From Actinomycetota bacterium (GTDB lineage Bacteria; Actinomycetota; Thermoleophilia; Gaiellales; Gaiellaceae): 14,073 bases of DNA. A program made the translations under genes and the position numbers. Positions 5,715-13,134 of this stretch are shown piece after piece. The stretch's first letter is position 1, and each line of letters opens with the position of its first letter. The notes beneath the pieces were generated by a model, which was not told the origin of the DNA, ran no database searches, and worked only from the letters and a program-made list of their open reading frames with translations. The DNA lies in the NCBI GenBank assembly GCA_013697465.1, contig JACCWU010000171.1, positions 1 to 14,073 of the forward strand. The letters run 5' to 3'.

Positions 5715-8632
5715 GACCGAGGAACCCTGCAAATCGTCCAGAGGTCGCACCAGGAGGGGCAGCCGTCGCCTTTCGGGTCGTGCTGCACGTCTCCGACGCG
5801 GATTCGCTGCGCAAACTCCCCAGCGCGCTCTCGCGCAGTCTCCGTCTGTGCCCAAAACTCGTCGTCGTCGAGGTAGTCGTCCTTCGCAAAGCCCGGAAGG
5901 TCGTCTCGCGCCGAGTCGCGGAGTATCCCCCGCGTCAAGCGCTTGCCGGCGAGGGCACGGTAGACGCCGCCGAGCGGCTCCAACCCGACGAGGTCGCGAA
6001 GAGCGAGCACGTAGAGCGGGATCTGGAGGCGAAGCTCCCGATCGATGTCGCGGGCGGAGTGAGCTCCTTTGCCCGACTTGTAGTCCTGGACGATCCCGCG
6101 GGCGCTCCACGGATCGACGTCGATGCGGTCGATCTTTCCCGAGAGCGAGAGGCCCTCTCCCAGCGGCAGCCCACGCTGGAGCTCCGGTGCGGCGCGGTCC
6201 GAGCCGAAGGCGACCTCGAGCCGGCGAGGCTCGAAGGCAAGCCCGGAGGCGGCTTCGTCGCGGATGAAGCCCTCCAGGTCGGCGAGCAGCGTCTGCCGCA
6301 GCTCCGCCCGCTGCAGATCCGTGAGGTCGAGACGGACACCCGACTCCAGCGCGTCGTCGAGACAGCGTCGCATGAGATCGAGCGCAGCCTCGACGTTCTC
6401 CGGCGTCACGCGTTCTGCACCGAGCTCCTTCGGCAGCGTGGAGTAGAAGCGGTTGAGCGTCGTGTGGACGACCTGACCGCGCAGCATCGGGTCCGGCTCC
6501 GCGTCGATCGTCTTCGGGTCGATGATCCGCTCGACGAGCCAGGCGGAAGAGCAGTCGGCGAACCGCTCGAGCTCGGTCGCGGAGAAGACGGTCCGCTCGC
6601 CGAGCCATCCGAGCACACCGGGACTACGGAGCTCCGTGGGCCGATCGAAAGCGACGCGGGCACGGTCGAGACGTCGCGTCCAGCCGTTCGCGGCCGCGAG
6701 CGCGGATGCGCTCTCGACGTCGTCGACCGTGAGGCGCGCGAGCGCGCGCAGACGGTCGCGCTCGCCCGGCGCCGCCTCGAGAGCCCAGGTGAGGCTCGAC
6801 AACGGCCGGCGCACGGTGTTGCGGGCGACCTCACCGGGATCGAACAGCGCGCGCACGTCGTCCCAGAACGAGCTCGGTTCGCGTGGAACGCCTTCGTCGG
6901 ACGCCGCTTCGCGGACGAGAACCAGCCGGCGAGCGGCCCGCGTGCACGCCGTGTACAGGAGGTAGCGGTCGCGCGCCACCGAGTCAGCGCGCTCGAGGCG
7001 GCCGCCGAGCTTCTTTCGCGTGTCGTCGTCGAGGAAGGGCGACGGACGGTCACGCCGCGGGAAGCTTCCCTCCTCGAGCCCGAGGAGAACGACGACGTCG
7101 AAGAGTCGCGTCCGCGCGCGCCCGTAGTCGAGAACGGCGACGTATCCTTTCTCTCCCGCGGCAACCGGACGAACGGTGGTCCGCTCGAGCGCAGCGACCA
7201 CGTCGTCGGGGGGCAGCGGAGTGCCGTCGAGGCTCGCGAAGAGCGCGAGCTCTTCCAGCGACCGTGCGGCCGCCTGGTAGGCGCGGGCGTCCGCGCGAGC
7301 GTCGTCGACTGTCGGCGGGGAGTCGAGCCCCCACGCATTTCGCTCCATCGTGCGGATCAGCTCGCGGGCGGCGGCCACCGGGTCCGGCGTCGTCCGTAGC
7401 TGGTTCAGTGCCGGCAGCGGTGCGCCGCGAAGACGTTCGCTCTCCTCTTCCACGCGAGCAGGGTCTGCGATCGCGCGACCGCGGAGACGGCCTTCGACGA
7501 AGTCGACTGACCGCCGCTCGAGCCCCGAGAACGGCGAGCGAAGGAACGTGAACAGCTCGCCCCGGCGGCCGGAGAGCCACGCGAAGCGGAGGAGACCGAG
7601 CAGCGCACGTCCGAATGCCGTGTCCACAAGCCGCCCGTCCTGCTCCACGGAGAACGGAATACCGAGCGGAGGGAGAACGGAGTCGAGCGTCGTACGCCAG
7701 CGCTCGACGGAGTCACAGACGATGCCGATTCGCTCGGCGGGCGTGCCCGAGCGCAGGAACGGAAGGAGCTCCGCGGCCACGAGCTCGACCGTCCCGCGCG
7801 CCCCCGCGCCCTCGAGGAACCGGATCGCGCCATCGAGTGACGCCTCACGGTCGGGGTCGTCGGAGAAGAGCTCGCGCTCGAGATGGGAGAGCGCCGGTGG
7901 CACAGGACGCGTCCCCGACGGATGCAGCTCTTCGATCGCGCCGGCGGCGAGCCGAGCGAGATCCTCGACGGTGCGCTCGAGCGATGCGAAGGCAGCGCGC
8001 CCAGGCTCGTACGGGATCGAAACAGTGACCTCGGCGCGCGCGGCGAGCCCTTCGAGCAGCGCCCATTCCGCGCCGGTCAGGTCCTCGAAGCCGTACGCGA
8101 AGACGGGCTCGTCGTGCCACGCGTCGAGATCGGAGGCGAGCCGCTCGGCCGCGTGCCGCCGGAGCGCGTCGCGATCCCAGAGGCCGAGTCGGTCGAGCTC
8201 CTCACGATAGGCGCGCCCGAGACGTCCGAGATCGCCCTCGAGCTGTTCCGGCTCGAGCAATGCCGACTCGACCTCGCCGAGAACCGAGACGAGTGAGTCG
8301 GCGAAGCCGCCGGAGCTCGCGGATCGACCCAGGCCGTCGAGAGAGGTGTGCTCGATCGCGCGCCGGACCGCCAACGCGCGCACGGACTCCGACGCGACCG
8401 CGCGGGCGCCCGCGCCGCCGGTGGCGATGTCCCGGAAGAGGTCGTCGAAGGTCCCGATCCTGCCCGCAAGCAGAGCCGGACGGCGACGAAGCAGGTCACG
8501 CTCAACGCGTTCGACATCCCCGCGGGTCGGCACAACGAGCCACGGATCGCGCTCGAGCACTGCGAGATAGCGCTCGAGGAGCAGCGCGACCTTGCCGGCA
8601 TGGGCCGGCCCCACGACGAGCGAGAGCGCCAT
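5711..8632 (-). CDS. addB: AddB-like nuclease subunit with Fe-S staple
   Basis: 973 residues, partner of the AddA-like helicase in double-strand-break processing. The N-terminus has a degenerate Walker A, GPAHAGKV (8-15), with Val where Thr or Ser normally contacts the nucleotide. No DExx box or other helicase motor motifs follow, as expected for AddB, whose inactivated helicase fold scans DNA. The C-terminal RecB-type nuclease is intact: H723, D835 in GKIDRID, D850-Y-K852, Q870-x3-Y874. Cysteines C694 and C958-x3-C962-x5-C968 match the AddB 4Fe-4S staple except that the middle spacing is three rather than two. The ATG at 8632 (MALSLVVGP) places the Walker-like loop near the N-terminus as in the family. 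An ATG at 8640 is out of frame. It is the first gene of the repair operon and runs into addA by ATGA. Its ribosome binding site is weak. AddB proteins diverge fast, so the name rests on architecture and context. Confidence 0.88.
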   Translation of the reverse strand: MALSLVVGPAHAGKVALLLERYLAVLERDPWLVVPTRGDVERVERDLLRRRPALLAGRIGTFDDLFRDIATGGAGARAVASESVRALAVRRAIEHTSLDGLGRSASSGGFADSLVSVLGEVESALLEPEQLEGDLGRLGRAYREELDRLGLWDRDALRRHAAERLASDLDAWHDEPVFAYGFEDLTGAEWALLEGLAARAEVTVSIPYEPGRAAFASLERTVEDLARLAAGAIEELHPSGTRPVPPALSHLERELFSDDPDREASLDGAIRFLEGAGARGTVELVAAELLPFLRSGTPAERIGIVCDSVERWRTTLDSVLPPLGIPFSVEQDGRLVDTAFGRALLGLLRFAWLSGRRGELFTFLRSPFSGLERRSVDFVEGRLRGRAIADPARVEEESERLRGAPLPALNQLRTTPDPVAAARELIRTMERNAWGLDSPPTVDDARADARAYQAAARSLEELALFASLDGTPLPPDDVVAALERTTVRPVAAGEKGYVAVLDYGRARTRLFDVVVLLGLEEGSFPRRDRPSPFLDDDTRKKLGGRLERADSVARDRYLLYTACTRAARRLVLVREAASDEGVPREPSSFWDDVRALFDPGEVARNTVRRPLSSLTWALEAAPGERDRLRALARLTVDDVESASALAAANGWTRRLDRARVAFDRPTELRSPGVLGWLGERTVFSATELERFADCSSAWLVERIIDPKTIDAEPDPMLRGQVVHTTLNRFYSTLPKELGAERVTPENVEAALDLMRRCLDDALESGVRLDLTDLQRAELRQTLLADLEGFIRDEAASGLAFEPRRLEVAFGSDRAAPELQRGLPLGEGLSLSGKIDRIDVDPWSARGIVQDYKSGKGAHSARDIDRELRLQIPLYVLALRDLVGLEPLGGVYRALAGKRLTRGILRDSARDDLPGFAKDDYLDDDEFWAQTETARERAGEFAQRIRVGDVQHDPKGDGCPSWCDLWTICRVPRS

Positions 8633-8686
8633 TCGCCCATCGTAGTCTTGGGTTCCGACGCGCTTTCGTACGCGCCCCCGACAGTT

Positions 8687-8782
8687 GGCGCAAACAGCGA
8701 GAAAAGGGGTCAAGGTCTCGGGCGTTGCATTCTCGGTGCAACAAACGAGACCTGACCCCAGGTTTGGCCCCGGGTTTGCGCC
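8687..8782. repeat. Nested inverted repeat, GGGGTCAGGTCTC-type (REPIN/MITE-like)
   Basis: The core is a long imperfect palindrome: GGGGTCA (8706-8712) pairs with 8753-8759, A8713 is bulged, GGTCTCG (8714-8720) pairs with 8746-8752, a GGC/AAA internal loop follows, GTTGCA (8724-8729) pairs with 8737-8742, and the loop is 8730-8736. Outside it, GGCGCAAAC (8687-8695) is repeated inverted at 8774-8782 and touches the TAG of the zinc-ribbon gene. From memory, hairpins with GGGGTCAGGTCT arms are scattered in many bacterial genomes beside REP-associated tyrosine transposases (Y1_Tnp, RAYT). No transposase is present here, so this would be a non-autonomous copy. The pairing is seen directly; family membership is inferred. 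Confidence 0.65.
8702..8759 (-). terminator. Possible intrinsic terminator of the zinc-ribbon gene
   Basis: Read on the - strand, the long GC-rich hairpin (8759 to 8706) is followed at once by TTTT (8705-8702) and then CTCGCTG. It lies 23 bases after the stop of the zinc-ribbon gene and before addB. This would let it end the short transcript and separate it from the repair operon. The T-run is short and the stem is longer than usual, so termination may be partial. It would be a second use of the mobile hairpin. Confidence 0.4.
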
Positions 8783-8979
8783 TACGCGACCGCAGACTTC
8801 GGCCGCCGACCCCTCCGGGCCGCGGCCTGACCCGGCATCTTGCCGGCGCAGCTGTCGCAGAGATCCGCCTGCTTGGAACCACGGCGCGCGTCGTTGAAAT
8901 TGACGCGCATGACGGCGCCCTTTCCCTCTTCGACTTCGTTGCTGCAATTGTCACAGACGAGGATCGTCTTTCGAGCCAC
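8782..8979 (-). CDS. Small two-CxxC zinc-ribbon protein with basic tail
   Basis: 65 residues. Two CxxC knuckles, C9-x2-C12 and C41-x2-C44, are separated by 28 residues, a spacing suited to one zinc ribbon. The last 15 residues are basic (AARRGRRPKS, 53-62), similar to the Arg-rich DNA-minor-groove hooks of AT-hook or Lsr2-type proteins, although the core reads GRRP rather than the canonical RGRP. GTG at 8979 is the start: AGGAGG at 8990-8985 sits 5 bases upstream, the best ribosome binding site in the window, and points to strong expression. It is transcribed divergently from icd and away from a shared AT-rich promoter region. I do not recognise a named family. DNA or RNA binding is a reasonable inference from zinc ribbon plus basic tail; a regulator acting on the neighbouring icd palindrome is speculation. 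Confidence 0.8.
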   Translation of the reverse strand: MARKTILVCDNCSNEVEEGKGAVMRVNFNDARRGSKQADLCDSCAGKMPGQAAARRGRRPKSAVA

Positions 8980-8984
8980 TATTG

Positions 8985-8990
8985 CCTCCT
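8985..8990 (-). promoter_or_regulatory. Consensus Shine-Dalgarno of the zinc-ribbon gene
   Basis: AGGAGG on the - strand, 5 bases before the GTG at 8979. It fixes that GTG as the start and is far stronger than the sites before the neighbouring genes. Confidence 0.8.
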
Positions 8991-9025
8991 TGACTTCGCT
9001 CGCTTCGCGACCGAAGACTAAAAAA

Positions 9026-9059
9026 TCGACAAGTAAAATGCAACAGAAAAGATTGTCGA
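9026..9059. promoter_or_regulatory. AT-rich divergent promoter region (candidate)
   Basis: This is the only clearly AT-rich stretch in the window. On the - strand, TCGACA (9059-9054) and TTTACT (9037-9032) are spaced 16 bases apart and resemble -35 and -10 boxes for the zinc-ribbon gene. On the + strand, TAAAAT (9034-9039) matches TATAAT at five of six positions and could serve icd, but I find no good -35 before it. A 7-base inverted repeat, TCGACAA (9026-9032) and TTGTCGA (9053-9059), flanks the whole segment and might be an operator. All assignments are by eye. Confidence 0.35.
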
Positions 9060-9068
9060 GCCTTTCTA

Positions 9069-9097
9069 GCCATGATCCTACTCAGTAGGATCATGGC
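9069..9097. promoter_or_regulatory. Perfect palindrome covering the icd ribosome binding site
   Basis: The 14-base arms (9069-9082 and 9084-9097) are exact complements around a single central C: GCCATGATCCTACT / AGTAGGATCATGGC. The right arm contains AGTAGGA (9084-9090), the only Shine-Dalgarno-like sequence for icd, with 7 bases to the ATG at 9098, and the arm ends one base before that ATG. In RNA the left-arm TCCTACT would pair with it and block ribosomes, although a 1-base loop must open by a few pairs. In DNA it is a classic dimer-binding operator shape. Either way it should control icd expression; which mechanism applies is unknown. Confidence 0.6.
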
Positions 9098-10165
9098 ATG
9101 GACACCATGGTGGTGCTCGAGGGCGATCAGACGGGACAGGAGCTCCTCGAGGAGGCGCTGCGAGTGCTAACGCCTGAGATCGTCGGTCGAGAGCTCGAGC
9201 TTCTCCGTTTCGACCTCTCGCTCGAGAACCGGCGCGCCACCAAGAACGCCGTCGTCTTCGCCGCCGCTGCAGCCGTGCGCAAGCACGGTTTCGGGCTCAA
9301 GGCGGCGACGATCACGCCTGAGCAAGCCGGAGATGTGGGTTCGCCGAACCGCATCCTGCGCGAGGAGATCGGTGGCAAGGTCATCGTTCGCACCGGACGG
9401 CGCATTCCGGGGATCGTTCCGCTCGGCGGAGTCCACTCCCCCATCTCGGTCGTCCGCATGGCCGTCGGCGACGCGTACGGCGCGAAGGAATGGCGCGAAG
9501 GAGAGGGAGACGATGAAGTCGCCCTGCGCACGGAGCGCATCGAGCGTCGCATCTGCCACGCTGTCGCCGAATTCGCCTTTCGGCAGGCAGAACGAATGGA
9601 CGCGAAGGTTTTCGGGGGCCCGAAATACACGGTGAGCCCGGTCTACGAGGGAATGCTGAAGGAGGAGATGGACGAGGCGGCCGGTAGGCATCCGGACATT
9701 CCATACGAGCCGCAGCTCATCGATGCGACGTTCGCGCTGCTCATCTCGTCGAGCGGTGCGCCGATGGTCATCCCCGCCCTGAACCGCGACGGCGACATCC
9801 TCTCCGATCTCGTTCTTCCGCTGTTCGGCTCGATCGCAGGCTCCGAGTCGCTTCTCGTCGCATTCGGCGACGACTACATCCCGAGCGCGTTGATCGCAGA
9901 GGCGGCACACGGAACCGCTCCCGCGCTCGAGGGAAAGGACGTCGCGAACCCGATGGCGATGATTCTCGCGGGCGCCGCGCTCCTCTCCCATGCCGAGGAC
10001 GAGAAGGCTCAGGACGCGGGGCGCGCGATCCGCGAGGCATGCCTCGAGGCGGTGGCGGATGGCGTCCGCACCGCCGATCTCGGCGGTCATGCGGGGACGC
10101 GCGAGTTCACGGACGAGGTGATCCGGCGCACGACGTCGAAGCTCGACGTCTGGGCCTCGCTCTGA
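9098..10165 (+). CDS. icd: Isocitrate dehydrogenase, divergent eukaryote-like subfamily
   Basis: 355 residues, isocitrate/isopropylmalate dehydrogenase superfamily: metal-dependent oxidative decarboxylation of isocitrate to 2-oxoglutarate. The segment AATITPEQAG...SPNRILREEIGG (69-93) resembles type II (eukaryotic-type) NADP-IDH. Counterparts of human IDH1 residues can be placed: S82-x-N84-x3-R88 (SPNGTIR), R98, R120 and Y127 in RMAVGDAYGA (R132, Y139), K176 in GGPKYT (K212), D209 (D252), D233 and D237 in DGDILSD (D275, D279). The cofactor loop HGTAPALEGKDVANP (271-285) instead looks like type I/IPMDH. It carries A276-L277 where NADP enzymes have K-Y and NAD enzymes have D-I, so cofactor choice is unclear. 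The protein is shorter than usual type I or II IDH (about 400+). ATG 9098 is used with AGGA 7 bases upstream inside a palindrome; ATG 9107 is an alternative. It lies upstream of pnt, which fits a redox role. Confidence 0.82.
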   Translation: MDTMVVLEGDQTGQELLEEALRVLTPEIVGRELELLRFDLSLENRRATKNAVVFAAAAAVRKHGFGLKAATITPEQAGDVGSPNRILREEIGGKVIVRTGRRIPGIVPLGGVHSPISVVRMAVGDAYGAKEWREGEGDDEVALRTERIERRICHAVAEFAFRQAERMDAKVFGGPKYTVSPVYEGMLKEEMDEAAGRHPDIPYEPQLIDATFALLISSSGAPMVIPALNRDGDILSDLVLPLFGSIAGSESLLVAFGDDYIPSALIAEAAHGTAPALEGKDVANPMAMILAGAALLSHAEDEKAQDAGRAIREACLEAVADGVRTADLGGHAGTREFTDEVIRRTTSKLDVWASL

Positions 10166-10237
10166 GTCTGAGCGCAGCTGCCACAGGAGTGATGGAGAGC
10201 AGCGCCAAGGCCGCGCAGGGCCGTCTTCAGGGATTTT

Positions 10238-10277
10238 CGCGCGACCGGAATCCGCGCGAGTGGATTCCGGTCTTGCG
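10238..10277. repeat. Strong hairpin between icd and pntAA
   Basis: GACCGGAATCC (10243-10253) and GGATTCCGGTC (10262-10272) are exact 11-base complements with an 8-base loop. After a 2-base mismatch the stem continues with CGC (10238-10240) and GCG (10275-10277). It lies in the 171-base gap between icd and pntAA. No T-run follows on either strand, so an ordinary intrinsic terminator is unlikely. RNA processing, attenuation between the two transcription units, or a chromosomal repeat are possible. No convincing promoter for pntAA was found in the rest of this gap. Confidence 0.5.
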
Positions 10278-10336
10278 CATTGAAAGGGCTATCCAATTCC
10301 TTCAGGAACGTCGGCCGAATAGAGTTCGCGTCCGCC

Positions 10337-11431
10337 ATGCGAGTCGCGGTCCCGAAGGAGACGGCTGCGGGCGAGCGTCGCGTGGCGCTCGTCCCCGAAA
10401 CCGTCTCGAAGCTCACGAGCAGCGGCTTCGAGATCCGAGTCGAGCGTGGAGCTGGAGAGTCCGCCGGATTTCCGGATGCGGACTACGAGGCCGCAGGAGG
10501 AGAGCTGGCTGACGCCGACGGACTCCTCGTCGGGGCCAACGCGGTCGCGCGCGTCGCGAGGCCATCCCCCGAGGAAGTCGCGAAGATGGCGTCCGGCACA
10601 GTCCTCATCGGTTTTTTGCAGCCGCTGACCGACGCGGACGGCATTGCGCGACTCCGCGAGCAGGGGGTGGTCGCCTTCGCGATGGAGTCGATTCCGCGAA
10701 TCACCCGGGCTCAGTCGATGGATGCGCTTTCGTCGCAGGCCACAGTCGCCGGATACAAAGCGGTGCTGCTCGCCGCCGACCGCGTTCCCAAGCTCTTCCC
10801 CATGCTGATGACCGCCGCCGGCACGATCGCGCCCGTCCGGGCGCTCGTGATCGGGGCAGGAGTCGCCGGGCTGCAGGCAATCGCCACCGCCCGCCGGCTC
10901 GGCGCCGTCGTGTCGGGGTTCGACGTCCGGCCCGCAGTCAAGGAGCAGGTGGAGAGCCTCGGCGCGGCATTCCTCGATCTCGGTGTCAGCACCGAGGAGA
11001 CCGAGGGCGGCTACGCACGCGAGCTGACGCCCGAGGAGCAGGAGCGCCAGCAGGCGGCGCTCGAGCAGCGCATTCCGGACTTCGACGTCGTCGTCACCAC
11101 CGCAGCGGTACCGGGGCGGCCTGCTCCGAAGCTCATCCCTGCGACCGCGGTCGAGCGGATGCGACCCGGCTCGGTGATCGTCGATCTCGCGGCAGAGACG
11201 GGCGGGAACTGCGAGCTCACCGTCCCCGGCGAGATCGTCGAGCACCGCGGCGTGACGATCGACGGAACGACGAACCTCCCGTCGCTGATGGCCTTCCACG
11301 CGAGTCAGCTCTACTCGAGGAACGTCGCAGCGCTCCTGCAGCACCTCGCACCGAACGGTGACCTGAAGCTGGACTGGGACGACGAGATCACTGCGGGCGC
11401 CTGCGTTACACGAGCGGAGACAGGCACGTGA
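10337..11431 (+). CDS. pntAA: Proton-translocating NAD(P) transhydrogenase, subunit alpha part 1 (domain I)
   Basis: 364 residues. This is the soluble NAD(H)-binding domain I of transhydrogenase, which passes hydride between NADH and NADP+ while protons cross the membrane. It starts MRVAVPKET like the alanine dehydrogenase/PNT N-terminal domain. RAQSMDALSSQ (124-134) is the conserved loop facing domain III. The Rossmann fold has GAGVAG (173-178) with the ribose-binding Asp in GFDVRP (D196). The protein ends after the domain I sequence without membrane helices, as in the split three-gene form known from Rhodospirillum and Thermus, not the fused E. coli alpha chain. ATG 10337 is chosen from family N-termini, although its Shine-Dalgarno is weak; an in-frame TTG at 10280 is a poor alternative. 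The stop overlaps pntAB as GTGA. Confidence 0.95.
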   Translation: MRVAVPKETAAGERRVALVPETVSKLTSSGFEIRVERGAGESAGFPDADYEAAGGELADADGLLVGANAVARVARPSPEEVAKMASGTVLIGFLQPLTDADGIARLREQGVVAFAMESIPRITRAQSMDALSSQATVAGYKAVLLAADRVPKLFPMLMTAAGTIAPVRALVIGAGVAGLQAIATARRLGAVVSGFDVRPAVKEQVESLGAAFLDLGVSTEETEGGYARELTPEEQERQQAALEQRIPDFDVVVTTAAVPGRPAPKLIPATAVERMRPGSVIVDLAAETGGNCELTVPGEIVEHRGVTIDGTTNLPSLMAFHASQLYSRNVAALLQHLAPNGDLKLDWDDEITAGACVTRAETGT

Positions 11432-11735
11432 CGGATCTCTCTCTCGTTCTCGAGCTGACGATCCTCGTGCTCGCGGCGTTTCTGGGCTTCGAGGTGATCT
11501 CGAAGGTCCCGACGATGCTCCACACCCCGCTGATGTCCGGAGCGAACTTCATCCACGGCATCGTCATCGTGGGCGCGATCATCGTCCTCGGAGGCGCGGA
11601 CGATGCGTTCACGAAGGTCGCGGGATTTGCGGCTCTGGTGCTCGCAACCGCGAACGTCGTCGGCGGCTGGTTCGTGACCGACCGCATGCTCGGAATGTTC
11701 AAGCGGCGGCCGGAGCCGAAGCGGGAGAAGCGCGA

Positions 11736-11739
<4 letters not shown>
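11428..11739 (+). CDS. pntAB: NAD(P) transhydrogenase, subunit alpha part 2 (membrane)
   Basis: 103 residues with three membrane helices (about 5-25, 43-57 and 65-86) and a basic C-terminal tail. It is the alpha-side piece of membrane domain II in split transhydrogenases. HTPLMSGANFIHG (32-44) is the family hallmark. H43 corresponds to the alpha2 histidine that I recall proposed as a proton-channel residue in the Thermus enzyme. The GTG at 11428 overlaps the pntAA stop as GTGA and has GGAG at 11416-11419, 8 bases upstream. Its own stop overlaps the pntB start the same way, so the three chains are probably made in step. Confidence 0.94.
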
Positions 11740-13121
<1,382 letters not shown>

Positions 13122-13134
13122 GCAGGTTGCGCTG

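Noticed and set aside
5715..6608. N-terminal extension of the AddA frame up to 6608
   Set aside because: The extra 298 residues lie fully inside addB in another frame and are Arg/Ala-rich noise. The ATG at 5714 gives a normal AddA N-terminus and an ATGA overlap.
5780..7399. Open + strand frame of 539 codons opposite addB
   Set aside because: It is the antisense of the AddB nuclease region, with no domain and no start signal.
2346..8632. Restriction or other anti-phage defence system built on a helicase-nuclease pair
   Set aside because: The full AddAB architecture and linkage with nth point to housekeeping repair. No methylase, sensor or defence-type effector is present.
8687..8782. CRISPR array or attachment site
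   Set aside because: There is a single hairpin only, with no direct repeats and no integrase, cas gene or tRNA nearby.
8633..8947. Upstream extension of the AddB frame to 8947
   Set aside because: It would cross the hairpin element and overlap the zinc-ribbon gene. The sequence before M at 8632 has no AddB similarity.
10192..10512. Possible 106-residue ORF starting MESSAKAAQG after AGGAG
   Set aside because: It overlaps the first 176 bases of pntAA, its second half is the Arg-rich shadow of that gene, and AGGAG is only two bases from the ATG. A short leader peptide cannot be excluded but has no support.
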